From Rivularia sp. PCC 7116 (GTDB lineage Bacteria > Cyanobacteriota > Cyanobacteriia > Cyanobacteriales > Nostocaceae), in contig NC_019678.1 of assembly GCF_000316665.1 (NCBI RefSeq), positions 2,790,001 through 2,854,000 on the forward strand: DNA of 64,000 bases, read 5' to 3'. Below, one piece after another: positions 36,561 through 44,553 of the stretch (positions are counted from its first letter, which is position 1; each line of letters opens with the position of its first letter). Below the pieces are notes generated by a model, which saw only the letters and a list, made by a program, of their open reading frames with translations, did no database searches and was not told the origin of the DNA. The position numbers were made by a program, and so were the translations under genes.

Positions 36561-36580
36561 AATTTTCCTATGATTTAATT

Positions 36581-36608
36581 ATTCTAATATTCAAACGAAC
36601 ATTAGAAT
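36581..36608. promoter_or_regulatory. ArsR-type operator 1
   Basis: ATTCTAAT-N12-ATTAGAAT, an inverted repeat 20 bases upstream of the CDF start. The arms match those of operator 2, so both probably bind the same dimeric repressor. Confidence 0.75.
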
Positions 36609-36626
36609 GATATCACAAAGAAAGTT

Positions 36627-36648
36627 CATTCTAACGTTGCTTAGAATG
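36627..36648. promoter_or_regulatory. ArsR-type operator 2
   Basis: CATTCTAA-N6-TTAGAATG, a perfect 8-bp inverted repeat right at the end of the regulator gene and upstream of the CDF gene. Confidence 0.7.
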
Positions 36649-36650
36649 AC

Positions 36651-37016
36651 TTACTCAGCAAGTTGCTTTAATGTATAGTAGAGAACTTCTGCTATACGCT
36701 GGTCTTTAAGAGAATAATAAGCTAGCTTGCCATCGTTTCTATACTTTAAAATTTTAAGATCGCGTAGTTTCCGCAAATGATGAGAGGCAGACGCAATTTT
36801 GACATCAAGCAGAGAAGCCACGTCGCAAACGCAAAGCTCTTGACCGTTACTCAGAGCGTGAAGAATCTTTAAGCGTGATTTATCTGCTAAAGCACTAAAA
36901 AGAATTTGAGCATTTTCGATAATATCATCTCCCGGCAATGCTTCACCAACCTCTTGCACTAATTCCGAGTTAAAACACTGGGTTTGGCAAACGTCACTTT
37001 CCTTGGCTTTAGTCAC
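36651..37016 (-). CDS. ArsR/SmtB family metal sensor repressor
   Basis: A 121-residue winged-helix regulator. The DNA-reading helix follows KIASASHHLRKLRDL. The metal site looks like that of CadC/AztR-type sensors: Cys10 and Cys14 in the N-terminal arm (DVCQTQC) and the Cys62-x-Cys64 pair in ELCVCDVA. That cysteine-rich set favours cadmium, lead or zinc. The C-terminal helix (RIAEVLYYTLKQLAE) lacks the D-x-H / H-x2-E pattern of zinc-only SmtB. It would repress the CDF gene until metal binds. It is transcribed away from thrS. Confidence 0.92.
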   Translation of the reverse strand: MTKAKESDVCQTQCFNSELVQEVGEALPGDDIIENAQILFSALADKSRLKILHALSNGQELCVCDVASLLDVKIASASHHLRKLRDLKILKYRNDGKLAYYSLKDQRIAEVLYYTLKQLAE

Positions 37017-37131
37017 AAATCTTGACGTACACGAGGTTTTACAACTTAATTATAGCTGAGGCGTGATAATCGGTTTATTTTTATTACTACCCGAAAAAGT
37101 CTTTACATCAAACCAACTTTTTACGCTATTA

Positions 37132-37146
37132 TGATAACGATTCTCA
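37132..37146. promoter_or_regulatory. Zur box before thrS
   Basis: TGATAACGATTCTCA, one mismatch per arm, 13 bases before the thrS ATG at 37159. Confidence 0.75.
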
Positions 37147-37158
37147 TTCTAGTTGCAT

Positions 37159-39021
37159 ATGGTCAGTTCATTATCCCAATCTCAGGAAGGCTTGCAAGAG
37201 AAAGATGCCCAAAAGCTTGAGCAGATTCGTCATACTTGCGCTCACATCATGGCTATGGCTGTACAAAAGCTGTTTCCGGGGACAAAAGTTGCGATTGGAC
37301 CAGTTACCGATACAGGTTTTTACTACGATTTTGATTGTCCTGTAAGTATTACCCCAGATGATTTGGGTAAAATTGAAGCCGAAATGCGGCGAATAATTAA
37401 GTCAAATTTACCTATTATTCGTGAGGAGGTGGAAAGGGAAGACATTCAAAAAGAAATCACAGCTTTGAATGAACCATATAAGTTAGAAATTTTAGAACGA
37501 ATTCCCGATCAAGAAATAATTACTCGTTATTTTATTGGTAGTCCCGATGCTGGTAATAGAGAATCATCATTGCTTGCTGTAGATAATACAAATAATACAA
37601 AACTTAATCAAGCTAATAGTTATTGGTGGGATTTATGTGCGGGACCCCACGTAAATTTTACTAGAGAAATTAATAAAAAAGCGTTTGCATTATTAAATGT
37701 TGCGGGTGCATATTGGCAAGGAGATGAAACCAAGCCGATGTTACAGCGTATTTACGGTACAGCTTGGGAAACTCCAGAAGAATTACAGGCTTTTTTGAAG
37801 CAAAGAGAAGAAGTATTAAAACGCGACCATAGAAAATTAGGTCAGCAATTAGATTTATTTAGCATTCAAGAAGATGCTGGTGGAGGGTTAGTATTTTGGC
37901 ATCCTAAAGGTGCAACAATTCGCTACATAATTGAAGAATATTGGCGCAAATCTCACATAGAATCTGGTTATAAATTACTATATACACCCCATATTGCTAA
38001 TTTAGATTTATGGAAAACATCGGGTCATTTCGATTTTTATAGTGAAAATATGTTTGATTCGATGGAAGTGGAAAAACAAGCTTATCAAATTAAGCCGATG
38101 AATTGTCCTTTCCACGTACTGACTTATAAAAATAAGCTACATTCCTATCGAGAATTACCATTAAGATGGGCGGAATTAGGAACAGTTTATCGTTACGAAC
38201 GTTCGGGAGCGCTACATGGTTTGATGCGAGTGCGTGGGTTTACTCAAGATGATGCTCATATCTTTTGTTTACCAAATCAAATAGCTGATGAAATTTTAGG
38301 AGTATTGAATCTTACTGAGCAGATTTTATCTGATTTTGGTTTTAATAATTACGAAATAAATCTTTCTACTCGTCCCAGTAAATCAGTAGGAACAGATGAA
38401 GTTTGGGAGTTAGCAACTGCGGCTTTAAAAGAAGCATTAGATAATAAAGGTTGGAATTATATTGTAGATGAAGGTGGTGGTGCTTTTTATGGACCAAAAA
38501 TAGATATAAAAATTCAAGATGCGATTGGTCGTTTGTGGCAATGTTCGACGATTCAGGTAGATTTTAATTTACCTGAAAGGTTTGATATGCAATATGTTGC
38601 TGATGACGATACTAAAAAACGACCAATAATGATTCATCGGGCAATTTTTGGTTCGATAGAACGTTTTTTTGGAATTTTAATTGAGAACTATGCTGGTGAT
38701 TTTCCTTTGTGGTTAGCGCCAATTCAATGTAGATTATTACCAGTTAGCGATGAAGTACGAGAATATGCAGAATCCGTAGCGAAGGAATTGCATAAAGAAG
38801 GATTAAGAGTAGAAGTTGATGGTAGTGGGGAAAGATTAGGTAAACAAATTCGTAATGCGGAATTAGAAAAAATTCCTGTAGTTGCTGTAGTTGGAAAACG
38901 AGAGATGGAAAACCAAAATTTAAGCGTGCGTACCCGAAAAGGTGGAGATTTAGGAGCGCTATCAATCAATGAAACAGTTACTCATTTGCAATCGATTATT
39001 GCTTTGAATACAACTATTTAA
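37159..39021 (+). CDS. thrS: Threonyl-tRNA synthetase, TGS-less Zur-box paralogue
   Basis: A 620-residue class II synthetase. It begins directly with the editing domain (HTCAHIMAMAVQKLFPG and the LCAGPHV motif), so the N-terminal TGS domain of normal ThrRS is missing. The catalytic core has MNCPFHV (zinc-ligand Cys), TQDDAHIFC (His) and MIHRAIFGSIERF (His), so the zinc used to recognise threonine is retained. The anticodon-binding domain follows (GLRVEVDGSGERLGKQIR). I chose the ATG at 37159 over a TTG six bases upstream. The Zur box and position among COG0523 genes point to a second, zinc-starvation ThrRS, a paralogue described in cyanobacterial Zur regulons. Confidence 0.93.
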   Translation: MVSSLSQSQEGLQEKDAQKLEQIRHTCAHIMAMAVQKLFPGTKVAIGPVTDTGFYYDFDCPVSITPDDLGKIEAEMRRIIKSNLPIIREEVEREDIQKEITALNEPYKLEILERIPDQEIITRYFIGSPDAGNRESSLLAVDNTNNTKLNQANSYWWDLCAGPHVNFTREINKKAFALLNVAGAYWQGDETKPMLQRIYGTAWETPEELQAFLKQREEVLKRDHRKLGQQLDLFSIQEDAGGGLVFWHPKGATIRYIIEEYWRKSHIESGYKLLYTPHIANLDLWKTSGHFDFYSENMFDSMEVEKQAYQIKPMNCPFHVLTYKNKLHSYRELPLRWAELGTVYRYERSGALHGLMRVRGFTQDDAHIFCLPNQIADEILGVLNLTEQILSDFGFNNYEINLSTRPSKSVGTDEVWELATAALKEALDNKGWNYIVDEGGGAFYGPKIDIKIQDAIGRLWQCSTIQVDFNLPERFDMQYVADDDTKKRPIMIHRAIFGSIERFFGILIENYAGDFPLWLAPIQCRLLPVSDEVREYAESVAKELHKEGLRVEVDGSGERLGKQIRNAELEKIPVVAVVGKREMENQNLSVRTRKGGDLGALSINETVTHLQSIIALNTTI

Positions 39022-39057
39022 AGTTAATTTAAGCTATTAAATAAGGTCATAAAATAT

Positions 39058-39318
39058 ATGAGCTTTTCTTTGGGTAAACAATTTCAGAAAGCCAGTTCTG
39101 AGAAAACTAAGCAAATTAAACAATGGATTTATCAAGCTTTGGAAATTGACGATGAAATTTCTATTTCTTTAAGTCAGCTGCAATGTACGGAACCTGGATG
39201 TCCGCCAATTGAAACGGTAATAAATGTGATGACTAATCCCGTACAACAATACAAAATTCACAAGTCTATTGCTGAGATAGAATATACAGATATTAGTTTG
39301 CTCAAGCAGAATAAATAA
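39058..39318 (+). CDS. Conserved small protein with CTEPGCPP motif
   Basis: An 86-residue soluble protein starting 37 bases after thrS, so likely in its operon. A helical N-terminal part (IKQWIYQALEI) precedes the motif QCTEPGCPPIETVI, with two cysteines four apart (C-x4-C), which could bind a metal. The fold looks like a small alpha/beta domain. I recognise the motif as a recurring short cyanobacterial protein associated with COG0523 regions but cannot assign a function. A terminator hairpin follows. Confidence 0.75.
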   Translation: MSFSLGKQFQKASSEKTKQIKQWIYQALEIDDEISISLSQLQCTEPGCPPIETVINVMTNPVQQYKIHKSIAEIEYTDISLLKQNK

Positions 39319-39320
39319 TC

Positions 39321-39362
39321 GGGAGCATTTCAAAATCGAGATGCTCCCTAAATAATTTTTTT
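39321..39362 (+). terminator. Terminator after the thrS operon
   Basis: An 8-bp stem GGGAGCAT / ATGCTCCC (loop extendable by TC/GA) followed closely by an A/T stretch and a T-run. The stem is related to the GGGAGC hairpins at 2206 and 6596. Confidence 0.8.
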
Positions 39363-39389
39363 GTTATTTGTTGTTGAAATTTATCTAAT

Positions 39390-39776
39390 ATGGCTTCTCA
39401 CACATTATTTGTTTGTAAATCCTGTTACTTTTCAGCTACACAACGCGATTACATGGGCGAAAGGGGTGGTAAACATTTATTAAGTAAGTTACTAGATTTG
39501 CATCAACACTGGTCGTTAAAATCTGAATTTGTCATTGCAGAAGTAGAATGTTTAAGTGCTTGTAAAAGACCTTGTTCTGTAGCGCTTACTGCTCCAAAAA
39601 AAACTAGTTTAATGTTTGGTGATTTACCACCATTAGAAAGTGCAGCAGATATATTAAAATTGTGCGAAAGATATCGTACTAGCACTAATGGCATAGTTTC
39701 ACGAAATGAACGACCAGAAGTTTTACAAAAAGGAATATTAGCACGAATTCCCGCACCGATAGACCAGCAAAAATAG
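39390..39776 (+). CDS. DUF1636 ferredoxin-like metal-binding protein
   Basis: A 128-residue protein of the DUF1636 family, seen in the paired cysteines FVCKSCYF near the N-terminus and the ECLSACKRPCSVAL block in the middle. These resemble thioredoxin-like [2Fe-2S] ferredoxins; family members often lie near cobW/COG0523 genes and cobalamin loci. Here it is followed 89 bases later by the His-rich COG0523 gene, fitting a role in metal insertion. Direct function unknown. It starts after the terminator at 39321, so it has its own promoter. Confidence 0.85.
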   Translation: MASHTLFVCKSCYFSATQRDYMGERGGKHLLSKLLDLHQHWSLKSEFVIAEVECLSACKRPCSVALTAPKKTSLMFGDLPPLESAADILKLCERYRTSTNGIVSRNERPEVLQKGILARIPAPIDQQK

Positions 39777-39864
39777 AAAATTATTTTTACGCTTAAATAT
39801 GTTTAAATAATCTGACAAAAATCAAAACTTAGTAACAACTTAGTAATAAATACCAGGAGAAATT

Positions 39865-40935
39865 ATGACTCAACTAACTGCACCCAAATCTGATATTATT
39901 CCCGATATTCCTAAAAGAGGAATGCCTGTTACTATTATTACCGGATTTTTAGGTAGTGGTAAGACAACATTACTCAATCAAATTCTTCATAACAAAGAAG
40001 ATTTGAAAGTTGCCGTGCTTGTAAATGAATTTGGTGATATTAATATTGATAGCCAGTTACTCATCTCTACGGATGATGACATGATGGAACTGAGTAACGG
40101 CTGTATTTGTTGTACTATTAACGATGGATTAGTTGATGCGGTTTATCGAATTTTAGAAAGAGACGAACGCATTGACTATATGGTCATAGAAACTACAGGT
40201 GTAGCTGACCCATTACCAATTGTTTTAACTTTTTTAGGTACAGAACTCAGAGATTTAACCAATATTGATTCCATACTTACTCTAGTTGATGCAGAAGCTT
40301 TTAATAGCGAACATTTCCAAAGTGAAGCTGCTTTAAAACAGATAACTTATGGTGATATTATCCTCCTCAACAAAACTGATTTAGTTGGTGAAGAAAAATT
40401 AGGTGAGCTAGAAAGTTTTATTAAGGAAACTAAATCTGGTGCAAAAATTCTTCGCACTTCTTACGGTAAAGTTGCTTTACCATTAATTTTAGATGTGGAA
40501 TTGACCCCCAAAGATGAATATTCTTCCTTGATTGAGGAAGATAGTCACGAACATCATCATCATCACCATGAGCACGACCATGACCACGACCATCATCACC
40601 ATGACCATCATGACCACGAACACCATCACCATCACTCAAATCATCTAGAAAATGATGGATTCGTTTCCATTTCTTTCCAGAGCGATCGCCCTTTTGATGT
40701 GCATAAATTTGAGACATTTCTGAATGAAGAAATGCCAGAAAATGTATTTAGAGCCAAGGGTATCCTCTGGTTTAGCGATAGCGAACTACGACATATTTTC
40801 CAACTTAGCGGTCCTCGCTATCAACTCAATGCTGATGAATGGTCTACTACAAACCGCCAAAATCAATTAGTTTTCATCGGTCGCAATTTGGACAAAAATG
40901 AAATTCATTCTCAACTTAACAATTGTTTACTATAA
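39865..40935 (+). CDS. COG0523 GTPase with His-rich metal-binding loop
   Basis: A 356-residue member with Walker A GFLGSGKT (27-34), the GCICC motif, ETTGVADPLP and LLNKTDL. Between the G domain and the CobW C-terminal domain is a loop of about 35 residues made almost only of His, Asp and Glu (HHHHHHEHDHDHDHHHHDHH), which must bind many metal ions and suggests storage or zinc scavenging. The start has the clear ribosome site AGGAG. Its 3' end and flank are duplicated as a fossil behind hemB. I saw no Zur box upstream, in contrast to other genes of the island. The related gene at 27538 lacks the His loop. Confidence 0.95.
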   Translation: MTQLTAPKSDIIPDIPKRGMPVTIITGFLGSGKTTLLNQILHNKEDLKVAVLVNEFGDINIDSQLLISTDDDMMELSNGCICCTINDGLVDAVYRILERDERIDYMVIETTGVADPLPIVLTFLGTELRDLTNIDSILTLVDAEAFNSEHFQSEAALKQITYGDIILLNKTDLVGEEKLGELESFIKETKSGAKILRTSYGKVALPLILDVELTPKDEYSSLIEEDSHEHHHHHHEHDHDHDHHHHDHHDHEHHHHHSNHLENDGFVSISFQSDRPFDVHKFETFLNEEMPENVFRAKGILWFSDSELRHIFQLSGPRYQLNADEWSTTNRQNQLVFIGRNLDKNEIHSQLNNCLL

Positions 40936-41087
40936 TTCAAATAATTTTAGTAATTATTGCTCGTTAAATAGTTAGTTGAAGGACTGTAAATACACCCTGC
41001 AACGCCGATTTTATTTGTCTAATTGCAATGAAATTAGTGTTGCAAAAGTGAAGCATTCAGCACTAACTACTAAACACTAGTAACCAA

Positions 41088-41492
41088 TTATAAATTTGTC
41101 GAAATTGCATTCACCGGACAAGTAGGAATACATTGCTCGCAAACAATGCAGCGAGAACGAGTAAACGTCAATTTAAAACTTTGAGGATTAAGAGTAAGTG
41201 CTTGTGTCGGGCACACCCCAGTACATAATCCACAGTGAACGCAAGATTCCTCGTCGATGACAATTTCTCCCAAACTAAGCGAAACAGCAATGTTCTGCTC
41301 CCGCATCCACTGTATCGCTGCATCTAACTGGTCAATATCCCCAGATAGCTCCACAACCAGTTTACCAATTTGATTGGGAGCAACTTGAGCGCGGATAATA
41401 TTCGCAGCTACATTAAAATCCTTAGCCAGTCTGTAGGTAATGGGCATTTGAACCGTGCGTTTAGGAAATGTAATGGTAACTCGTTTTTTCAT
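41088..41492 (-). CDS. NIL-domain 4Fe-4S ferredoxin
   Basis: A 134-residue protein with an N-terminal NIL domain (VTITFPKRTV...GKLVVELSGD) and a C-terminal pair of [4Fe-4S] clusters: CVHCGLCTGVCP and CIVCEQCIPTCP. NIL domains bind small ligands such as methionine, and in cyanobacteria this fusion is a conserved protein linked to sulfur or methionine metabolism. It faces the COG0523 gene convergently and is probably the first ordinary gene after the zinc island. ATG start. Confidence 0.9.
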   Translation of the reverse strand: MKKRVTITFPKRTVQMPITYRLAKDFNVAANIIRAQVAPNQIGKLVVELSGDIDQLDAAIQWMREQNIAVSLSLGEIVIDEESCVHCGLCTGVCPTQALTLNPQSFKLTFTRSRCIVCEQCIPTCPVNAISTNL

Positions 41493-41499
41493 TTTGGAT

Positions 41500-41690
41500 T
41501 AGTAATTGGGGATTGGTAATTGGTAATTGGTAATTGGGGATTGGGCATGGGGCATAGGGCATAGGGCATTGGTAGTAGGAGTTAGGAGTTAAGAGTGATG
41601 AATAAAATGATTAACTATTTTTACCCATTACCCATTACCTATAAGCCATTGCCCATTACCAATTACCCATATGATGTTTTTATTTTCGTA
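41500..41690. repeat. Heptamer repeat tract
   Basis: Runs of GGTAATT, GGGCATA and TTACCCA heptamers fill most of the divergent spacer between the ferredoxin and txlA-like genes. Confidence 0.75.
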
Positions 41691-41763
41691 ACAGTTCTAA
41701 TAAATGGAAGTAGAGAGTTAAACTTGTATGAAATGACTTGTTAAGACTTTATAAACTTTTATC

Positions 41764-42354
41764 ATGAGTAAGGATTCGTCCTTAGATTCGCAGGAAAAGC
41801 CAGAAGCAACTTTTGGAATACGTCTCCGAAATTTTTTGATTGTAACGGTAGCTGCTGTTCTTTCAGTAGCTTTATTCATAGGACTCCGAAGTGAGACCAG
41901 TTCGGCTTCCCTAGCCGATTTAGATGAGAATTCCATACCATTGGAAGTTGCTTTGAGTAATGGAAAACCATCTTTAATAGAATTTTACGCTAATTGGTGT
42001 ACTGTCTGCCAGAAGATGGCACCCGATATTGCCACACTAGAAACAGAATATGCCGATAAAGTAAATTTCGTGATGCTGAATGTAGATAACAGTAAGTGGC
42101 TGCCGGAAATGCTGCAATATCGTGTGGATGGGATTCCTCATTTTGTGTTTTTAGATGCAGATGCTCAAGCCCAAGCAGAAACTATAGGCGACCAACCCCG
42201 GACAATTATGGGAAGTAATCTAGAAGCCTTGATTGCAGGTTCAACCTTACCTTATGCTCAAGCTAACGGTAGAGTTTCGCAATTTTCTACAACCGCAGTG
42301 CCGACAGGTAATAATGAAGACCCACGCAGTCACGGCAGTCAGGTGGTGAATTAG
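41764..42354 (+). CDS. txlA: Thioredoxin-like protein (TxlA/HCF164 type)
   Basis: A 196-residue protein: a short charged N-terminus, one transmembrane helix (about residues 23-41, LRNFLIVTVAAVLSVALFIG), then a thioredoxin fold with the active site EFYANWCTVCQKMAP (C-x2-C) and the cis-proline in VDGIPHFVF. TxlA/HCF164 proteins face the thylakoid lumen or periplasm and reduce disulfides of cytochrome b6f apoproteins. The C-terminal ~30 residues are polar and flexible. ATG start. No operon partner on the same strand is close except the CNNM gene 160 bases on. Confidence 0.88.
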   Translation: MSKDSSLDSQEKPEATFGIRLRNFLIVTVAAVLSVALFIGLRSETSSASLADLDENSIPLEVALSNGKPSLIEFYANWCTVCQKMAPDIATLETEYADKVNFVMLNVDNSKWLPEMLQYRVDGIPHFVFLDADAQAQAETIGDQPRTIMGSNLEALIAGSTLPYAQANGRVSQFSTTAVPTGNNEDPRSHGSQVVN

Positions 42355-42514
42355 AATGCTTGTGACAGCTTGTAGACTTGCTCGTAGTTTTCTAACAAGC
42401 AATATATGCTTGCGTGGGTTTAAGATAGGTGAGGTTGTATTAGCTACAACATCGCTTGTAGTACTTCGTTCAAAACACAATTAACCTCAACTATTCTTCC
42501 CATAGCTGGGAAAT

Positions 42515-43579
42515 ATGATGTTACAGCTTATTTTCGTTGTTATTTTTGTTATTTCAGGTTCAGCCCTCTGTTCTGGAATAGAAGCGGCTTTATTTTCGGT
42601 TTCGACGCTCAAAGTTAGACAATTAGCGCAGTCAAAGAATGCATCAGCAGTGGCTTTACTGGCGATTCGCGAAAACATGAATCGACCGATTGCTACTATT
42701 GTAGTCATCAATAATATTTTCAATATTGTCGGTAGTATTATTACAGGTAGTCTTGCCGAAGAAGTATTTGGAGATGTTTGGCTGGGTGTATTTTCAGGAG
42801 TTTTGACATTTCTGATTATCATTTGTGCAGAAATTATTCCAAAAACTGTAGGCGAGCGCTATGCAGAATCAATTTCCCTACTTATAGCGATTCCTCTTGC
42901 TGCATTGACTTTAATCTTTACACCTTTGGTATGGGTTTTAGAGAATATTACAGCACCTTTCACTAAAGGTAAAAAACAACCAACAACTAATAAAGCAGAA
43001 ATTATGTTGTTGGCAGATATTGCTCATCAAGAAGGAATAATTGAACGCGACGAAGCACAGATGATTCAGCGGGTGTTTCAGTTAAATGAACTGACAGCAG
43101 CAGATTTAATGACACCCCGAACGATACTTACATATTTGCGCGGTAATTTAACTCTTGCTGAAGCTAAAACTGATATTATCAGTTCGCAGCATACAAGAAT
43201 AATTGTCATTAATGAAACTATTGATGAAGTAATTGGTGTAGCTTTAAAGCAGAACTTGCTGACAGCAATGGTAGAAGGAAGAAAAACTCAAAAAATTGGC
43301 ACATTAACGCGAAAAGTTGGATTTGTACCCGAAACAATTCGCGCCGACAGATTAATGAGAAACTTTCTTGAAGCCCGAGAGCATTTAGCTGTAGTTGTAG
43401 ATGAGTACGGTAATGTTTCTGGGGTAATTACCTTAGAAGACGTATTAGAAGTAATAACCGGCGAAATTGTGGACGAAACAGATAAAACCATCGACTTGCA
43501 GGCGATCGCCCGTAAAAAGCGAGAAAGAATGTTGCAGTCAATGCGTTTTGCTTATCGCTCTGTAGAAAATAAACGGTAA
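42515..43579 (+). CDS. CNNM/CorC family membrane protein with CBS domains
   Basis: A 354-residue protein with the DUF21 membrane domain (three to four helices; GSALCSGIEAALFSVS near residue 15, where S-x2-E-x2-L is the family motif), then a pair of CBS domains (ELTAADLMTPRTI, and LAVVVDEYGNVSGVITLEDVLEVITGEI near 300-330). Family members regulate or export magnesium or sodium. No transporter-associated CorC_HlyC C-terminal domain seems present, so this is a short form. The end overlaps a heptamer-repeat zone. Confidence 0.88.
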   Translation: MMLQLIFVVIFVISGSALCSGIEAALFSVSTLKVRQLAQSKNASAVALLAIRENMNRPIATIVVINNIFNIVGSIITGSLAEEVFGDVWLGVFSGVLTFLIIICAEIIPKTVGERYAESISLLIAIPLAALTLIFTPLVWVLENITAPFTKGKKQPTTNKAEIMLLADIAHQEGIIERDEAQMIQRVFQLNELTAADLMTPRTILTYLRGNLTLAEAKTDIISSQHTRIIVINETIDEVIGVALKQNLLTAMVEGRKTQKIGTLTRKVGFVPETIRADRLMRNFLEAREHLAVVVDEYGNVSGVITLEDVLEVITGEIVDETDKTIDLQAIARKKRERMLQSMRFAYRSVENKR

Positions 43580-43690
43580 ATCAGTTAGCAGTTATCAGTT
43601 AGGAGTGAGGAGTTAGGAGTTAGGAATTTTTCTACCCCCTCTTCCCCCTCTTCCCCCTCTCTCACTATTCCCCGTTCCCTGTTCCCTGTT
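43580..43690. repeat. Heptamer and poly(CCCCTCTT) repeat tract
   Basis: GTTAGGA-type heptamers and a CCCCCTCTTCC run lie between converging genes and form the last codons of the 43665 reverse-strand ORF. Confidence 0.65.
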
Positions 43691-43901
43691 CCCTTATCAT
43701 TTCCATATAAGCTTTCGGGTATATCAATAGAAAAAATCCCATCCAAGTTAATAAAGGGATGGATACTAAAATAGTTAGCCAAACTTTGTGAAATAATAAC
43801 CAGCTTCCAGAAATTATTGTTGTACCCGTGAGTAATATAGACCAAGGTTGACACCACCAAGGTTTATATTGCCATACGCTAATTGGTTTTTGGGAAGTCA
43901 T
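43665..43901 (-). CDS. Small DUF6737-like membrane protein
   Basis: A 78-residue protein with two hydrophobic helices (WSILLTGTTIISGSWLLF, then VWLTILVSIPLLTWMGFFLLIYP), separated by a short loop. The N-terminus VWQYKPWWCQPWSI is a conserved feature of the short cyanobacterial DUF6737 family. Function unknown. The last residues (REQGTGNGE) are repeat-encoded. ATG start. Confidence 0.75.
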   Translation of the reverse strand: MTSQKPISVWQYKPWWCQPWSILLTGTTIISGSWLLFHKVWLTILVSIPLLTWMGFFLLIYPKAYMEMIREQGTGNGE

Positions 43902-43928
43902 ATTTTTGATAATAATTGGCTCGAAATA

Positions 43929-44544
43929 CTATATAGAATTTTTCGGAGAATAAGGACCTAAAAACTTTTCACCATTAAAATGAATTATATGTTCTGGTGA
44001 TTGTGCAATCCAAACTTCTGTTTCCCATGCTATATCTGGCGCAAACTGTCGATAATTGTTCTTTTAATGTTTCTCTATTTGACAAAAAATTCTCAACTTC
44101 TTTTTCCCAGTTCAAATCGCTAAATTTTTTGATTAAATCAATATATTCTGGATTTAAAGCATATGAGCGCGTACCATCATTTTTCGCTGCGTTCTTGTTT
44201 GCAGAACTAGAGTTAATTATTTTTGCTAAAACAGGAAATTTTAAATCTTTGCGACGTATATCATCATATGAACTGTCGGAAATATTTTCATCAAAATGAT
44301 TATTCCAATATCTGATAATATCTCTTGTTCTTAGAGCATGAGAGCCACTAATATTTTTCCAGTCAGTACTTTGTTTAACATTAGAAACAGCTAAAAAAGC
44401 CATTCCTATTCTTTCCCTACGTCTGAGCGTAATTCCTTCTAAAGGTATACCAAGCTTATCCAGAATATACAATGCTTCATTAATTAGCTGTTGCAGACTG
44501 TTTGTTTTCTTTGATTTTAAAATATATTGTGGTATTTTTGACAT
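43929..44544 (-). pseudogene. BsuBI/PstI-like restriction endonuclease, internally deleted
   Basis: The N-terminal frame encodes a helical DNA-binding-like domain (about 165 residues). The frame then shifts: near 44055 it leaves the original phase, whereas the alternative phase reads FAPDIAWETEVWIAQSPEHIIHFNG and a matching end (GEKFLGPYSPKNSI) with its stop at 43929. That tail matches the C-terminal signature of BsuBI/PstI-type endonucleases (IAWETEVWIA...HMIHFNG). About 100 residues of the expected middle, which carries the PD-(D/E)XK site, are missing, so the enzyme should be dead. It lies 10 bases after the methyltransferase stop, in the same operon. Confidence 0.8.
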
Positions 44545-44553
44545 AACAAACAG

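Noticed and set aside
37060-37080. TGATAATCGGTTTAT as a second Zur box for the ArsR gene
   Set aside because: Only one arm matches and the gene belongs to an efflux response with its own operators.
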